A stretch of DNA of 64,000 bases from Lachnospiraceae bacterium (lineage in GTDB: Bacteria > Bacillota > Clostridia > Lachnospirales > Lachnospiraceae). Positions within the stretch are counted from its first letter, which is position 1; every line of letters begins with the position of its first letter. A model generated the notes under the pieces. That model was not told the DNA's origin. It made no database searches and saw nothing but the letters and a program-made list of their open reading frames with translations. The translations under genes were made by a program, and so were the position numbers. The stretch lies in NCBI GenBank assembly GCA_022767285.1, contig JALENY010000027.1, positions 24,123 to 88,122 of the forward strand, in the 5' to 3' direction. Shown here in pieces: positions 62,335-64,000 of this stretch.

Positions 62335-63702
62335 ATGGCTGGAAAGAAAAAAACAGTGTTTTTTTGCCAGAATTGCGGATATGAATCCGGAAAATGGCTG
62401 GGGCAGTGTCCGGGCTGCAAAGAATGGAATACGTTTGCAGAAGAGACTGTTGTTGCTAAAACAGTAAAAACTCAGCATGCAGGAACCAAAGCGGAGCCTG
62501 TGAGGCTGTCCCAGGTATCAACCCATGAAGAGGAGCGGATCCGGACCGGAATACTGGAGTTGGATCGTGTGCTGGGCGGTGGAATCGTGCCCGCTTCTAT
62601 GGTTTTGGTGGGTGGAGATCCGGGAATCGGAAAGTCGACGCTGCTTTTGCAGGTGTGTCAGAAATTGGCAGGACAGAATCGCAATGTTCTGTATATATCA
62701 GGGGAAGAGTCCCTAAAACAGATCAAAATGCGTGCAACAAGAATCGGAGAATTTTCTGACACTCTTTCACTGTTGTGTGAAACAAATCTGGAAAGTATCA
62801 GAGAGGTCATAGAAAAAGAATGTCCGGAAGTAGTAATCATTGATTCCATTCAGACGATGTATAATGAAGAGGTTAGTTCTGCTCCAGGCAGCGTTTCCCA
62901 GGTGCGGGAGTCTACGGGTGTGCTTTTACAGATCGCTAAGGGAATGGGGGTATCGATCTTCATCGTAGGCCATGTGACAAAAGACGGTAATGTTGCCGGC
63001 CCGAGAGTTCTGGAGCATATGGTAGATACGGTGCTTTATTTTGAGGGTGACCGCCATGCTTCCTACCGGATTCTGAGGGGAGTCAAGAATCGTTTTGGGT
63101 CAACCAATGAGATCGGTGTATTTGAAATGCAGCAAAAAGGTCTGGTGGAAGTGGAGAATCCTTCAGAATATATGCTGACCGGCAGGCCGGAAGGAGCTTC
63201 TGGGGCAATTGTTGCCTGCTCTATGGAAGGAACGAGGCCCATACTGGTGGAAATACAGGCGCTGATCTGTCAAAGCAATTTCGGGCTTCCCAGAAGGACC
63301 GCAAATGGAACAGATTATAACCGTGTCAATCTTCTTATGGCTGTATTAGAAAAGCGTGCGGGGGTAAATCTCTCGTCTTGTGATGCTTATGTCAATATTG
63401 CCGGCGGTATAAAGATGAATGAACCGGCTATTGATCTGGGGATCGTTTTGGCGATCGTATCCAGCCATCGTGATATTGCCATAAGTGATAAAATTGTTGC
63501 ATTCGGAGAAGTGGGACTGAGCGGGGAAGTGCGTGCGGTTACCATGGCGGAACAGAGAGTTCAGGAATGCAGAAAACTTGGTTTTGAAAAAGTAATTGTT
63601 CCTGCCGCGTGTAAAAGTGTATTAAAAGACATAAAAGGAATAGATGTCTACCCGGTAGAAAATCTTCGGGAAGCGATAAGAGTGCTGGGAATTTCCCGAT
63701 AA
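62335..63702 (+). CDS. radA: DNA repair protein RadA
   Basis: A 455-residue RecA-like branch-migration protein. It has a zinc finger (Cys11, Cys14, Cys25, Cys28), Walker A GDPGIGKS (94-101), the RadA-specific KNRFG motif (251-255) and a C-terminal Lon-protease-like domain without a catalytic serine context. The ATG at 62335 follows GAGGAGA. It is monocistronic; downstream lies the rRNA operon promoter. Confidence 0.96.
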   Translation: MAGKKKTVFFCQNCGYESGKWLGQCPGCKEWNTFAEETVVAKTVKTQHAGTKAEPVRLSQVSTHEEERIRTGILELDRVLGGGIVPASMVLVGGDPGIGKSTLLLQVCQKLAGQNRNVLYISGEESLKQIKMRATRIGEFSDTLSLLCETNLESIREVIEKECPEVVIIDSIQTMYNEEVSSAPGSVSQVRESTGVLLQIAKGMGVSIFIVGHVTKDGNVAGPRVLEHMVDTVLYFEGDRHASYRILRGVKNRFGSTNEIGVFEMQQKGLVEVENPSEYMLTGRPEGASGAIVACSMEGTRPILVEIQALICQSNFGLPRRTANGTDYNRVNLLMAVLEKRAGVNLSSCDAYVNIAGGIKMNEPAIDLGIVLAIVSSHRDIAISDKIVAFGEVGLSGEVRAVTMAEQRVQECRKLGFEKVIVPAACKSVLKDIKGIDVYPVENLREAIRVLGISR

Positions 63703-63753
63703 ATTGGATAGATGAAATATTTTAAAATATTTTAAAAAAATCGAAAAAAGGTG

Positions 63754-63783
63754 TTGACAGATCCACTGCATGCATGCTATTAT
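63754..63783 (+). promoter_or_regulatory. rRNA operon promoter P1
   Basis: TTGACA (63754-63759), an 18-base spacer with a TGCATGCA palindrome, and TATTAT (63778-63783). A/T tracts lie directly upstream, as in strong rRNA promoters. Confidence 0.82.
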
Positions 63784-63849
63784 ATCAAAGTTGCGTCTGA
63801 CAGATAAAGATCTGCTAACAAAAACTTTTAAAAAAAGTTAAAAAAGTTG

Positions 63850-63878
63850 TTGACAAGCAAACGCAGCTGTGGTAATCT
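63850..63878 (+). promoter_or_regulatory. rRNA operon promoter P2
   Basis: TTGACA (63850-63855), a 17-base spacer and TAATCT (63873-63878), 95 bases after P1, again behind an A/T-rich tract. Confidence 0.82.
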
Positions 63879-63884
63879 AAATAA

Positions 63885-64000
63885 GCTGACTCGTGAGGGA
63901 ACAAAAAGAAACAACACAGGATCGGGCCAGAAACCACAAGAAACAAAGCACTTTGATAACTGAACAGTAAAACACATCGTATCGGAACTCATTTTAGATG
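63885..64000 (+). other. rRNA operon leader (upstream of 16S rRNA)
   Basis: The end of the window contains ACTTTGATAACTGAACAG (about 63951-63968), the box that precedes 16S rRNA genes in Firmicutes, and no reading frame. The mature 16S sequence has not started by 64000. Confidence 0.75.

Overview
The window looks like chromosomal DNA of a low- to moderate-GC Gram-positive anaerobe, most likely a gut Lachnospiraceae (Firmicutes/Clostridia). The reasons are near-consensus TTGACA/TATAAT promoters (often with an extended -10), strong AGGAGG ribosome binding sites, CIRCE and LexA boxes of Bacillus type, a class 1B PyrD/PyrK pair, a single-chain clostridial PurL, meso-diaminopimelate dehydrogenase, and several small families that I associate with this group (DUF6440, DUF5721, DUF6142, the protein usually labelled endosialidase). 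I cannot name a genus. No phage, transposase or CRISPR array is visible. The right edge is the tandem-promoter leader of an rRNA operon whose 16S gene lies just outside.

Layout. 1-9 kb: end of a membrane protein, DUF6440, malQ (minus), diaminopimelate dehydrogenase, a membrane-anchored unknown, an ArsR regulator with a complete alpha-5 zinc site, adenine deaminase, a split Thr/Ser exporter and an RsuA-type pseudouridine synthase. 8.6-12.3 kb: a metal/shell region with a FeoB-associated Cys-rich peptide, two orphan bacterial microcompartment shell proteins and a Zn/Cd-type P1B ATPase with a Cys/His repeat tail and an SmtB-like operator. 12.4-18 kb: homocysteine methyltransferase-like protein, NYN-LOTUS protein, ArsR and WYL regulators, xpt, and a His-tailed CsoR. 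18-23 kb: a LexA-controlled radical-SAM DNA-repair pair followed by a nuclease/Fe-S helicase. 23.2-28.1 kb: permuted ATP-grasp, alpha-E and transglutaminase genes, then two AstE-like amidohydrolases, the second lacking zinc ligands.

28-42 kb: ridA, a LysR regulator, purL, an FGGY kinase and araD (pentose use), a candidate small RNA, three tRNAs, lgt, htpG with CIRCE, DUF5721 and DegV. 42.1-42.5 kb is a gene-free, hairpin-rich stretch with a group II intron-like RNA. 42.5-64 kb is largely housekeeping: a cold-shock gene, pyrF-pyrK-pyrD-pyrE, small membrane proteins, an HD phosphohydrolase, an aminopeptidase fused translationally to purE-purM-purN-purD, the NAD operon nadA-nadB-nadC with its repressor niaR, a GntR-clpC-asparaginase operon, the endosialidase-like protein, radA and the rrn leader.

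The parts most worth a second look are the orphan shell pair, the ATP-grasp/AstE cluster, the SOS-controlled repair genes, and the two unassigned structured RNAs (about 35481-35612 and 42339-42450). All family names rest on recognising motifs by eye; no database search was run.
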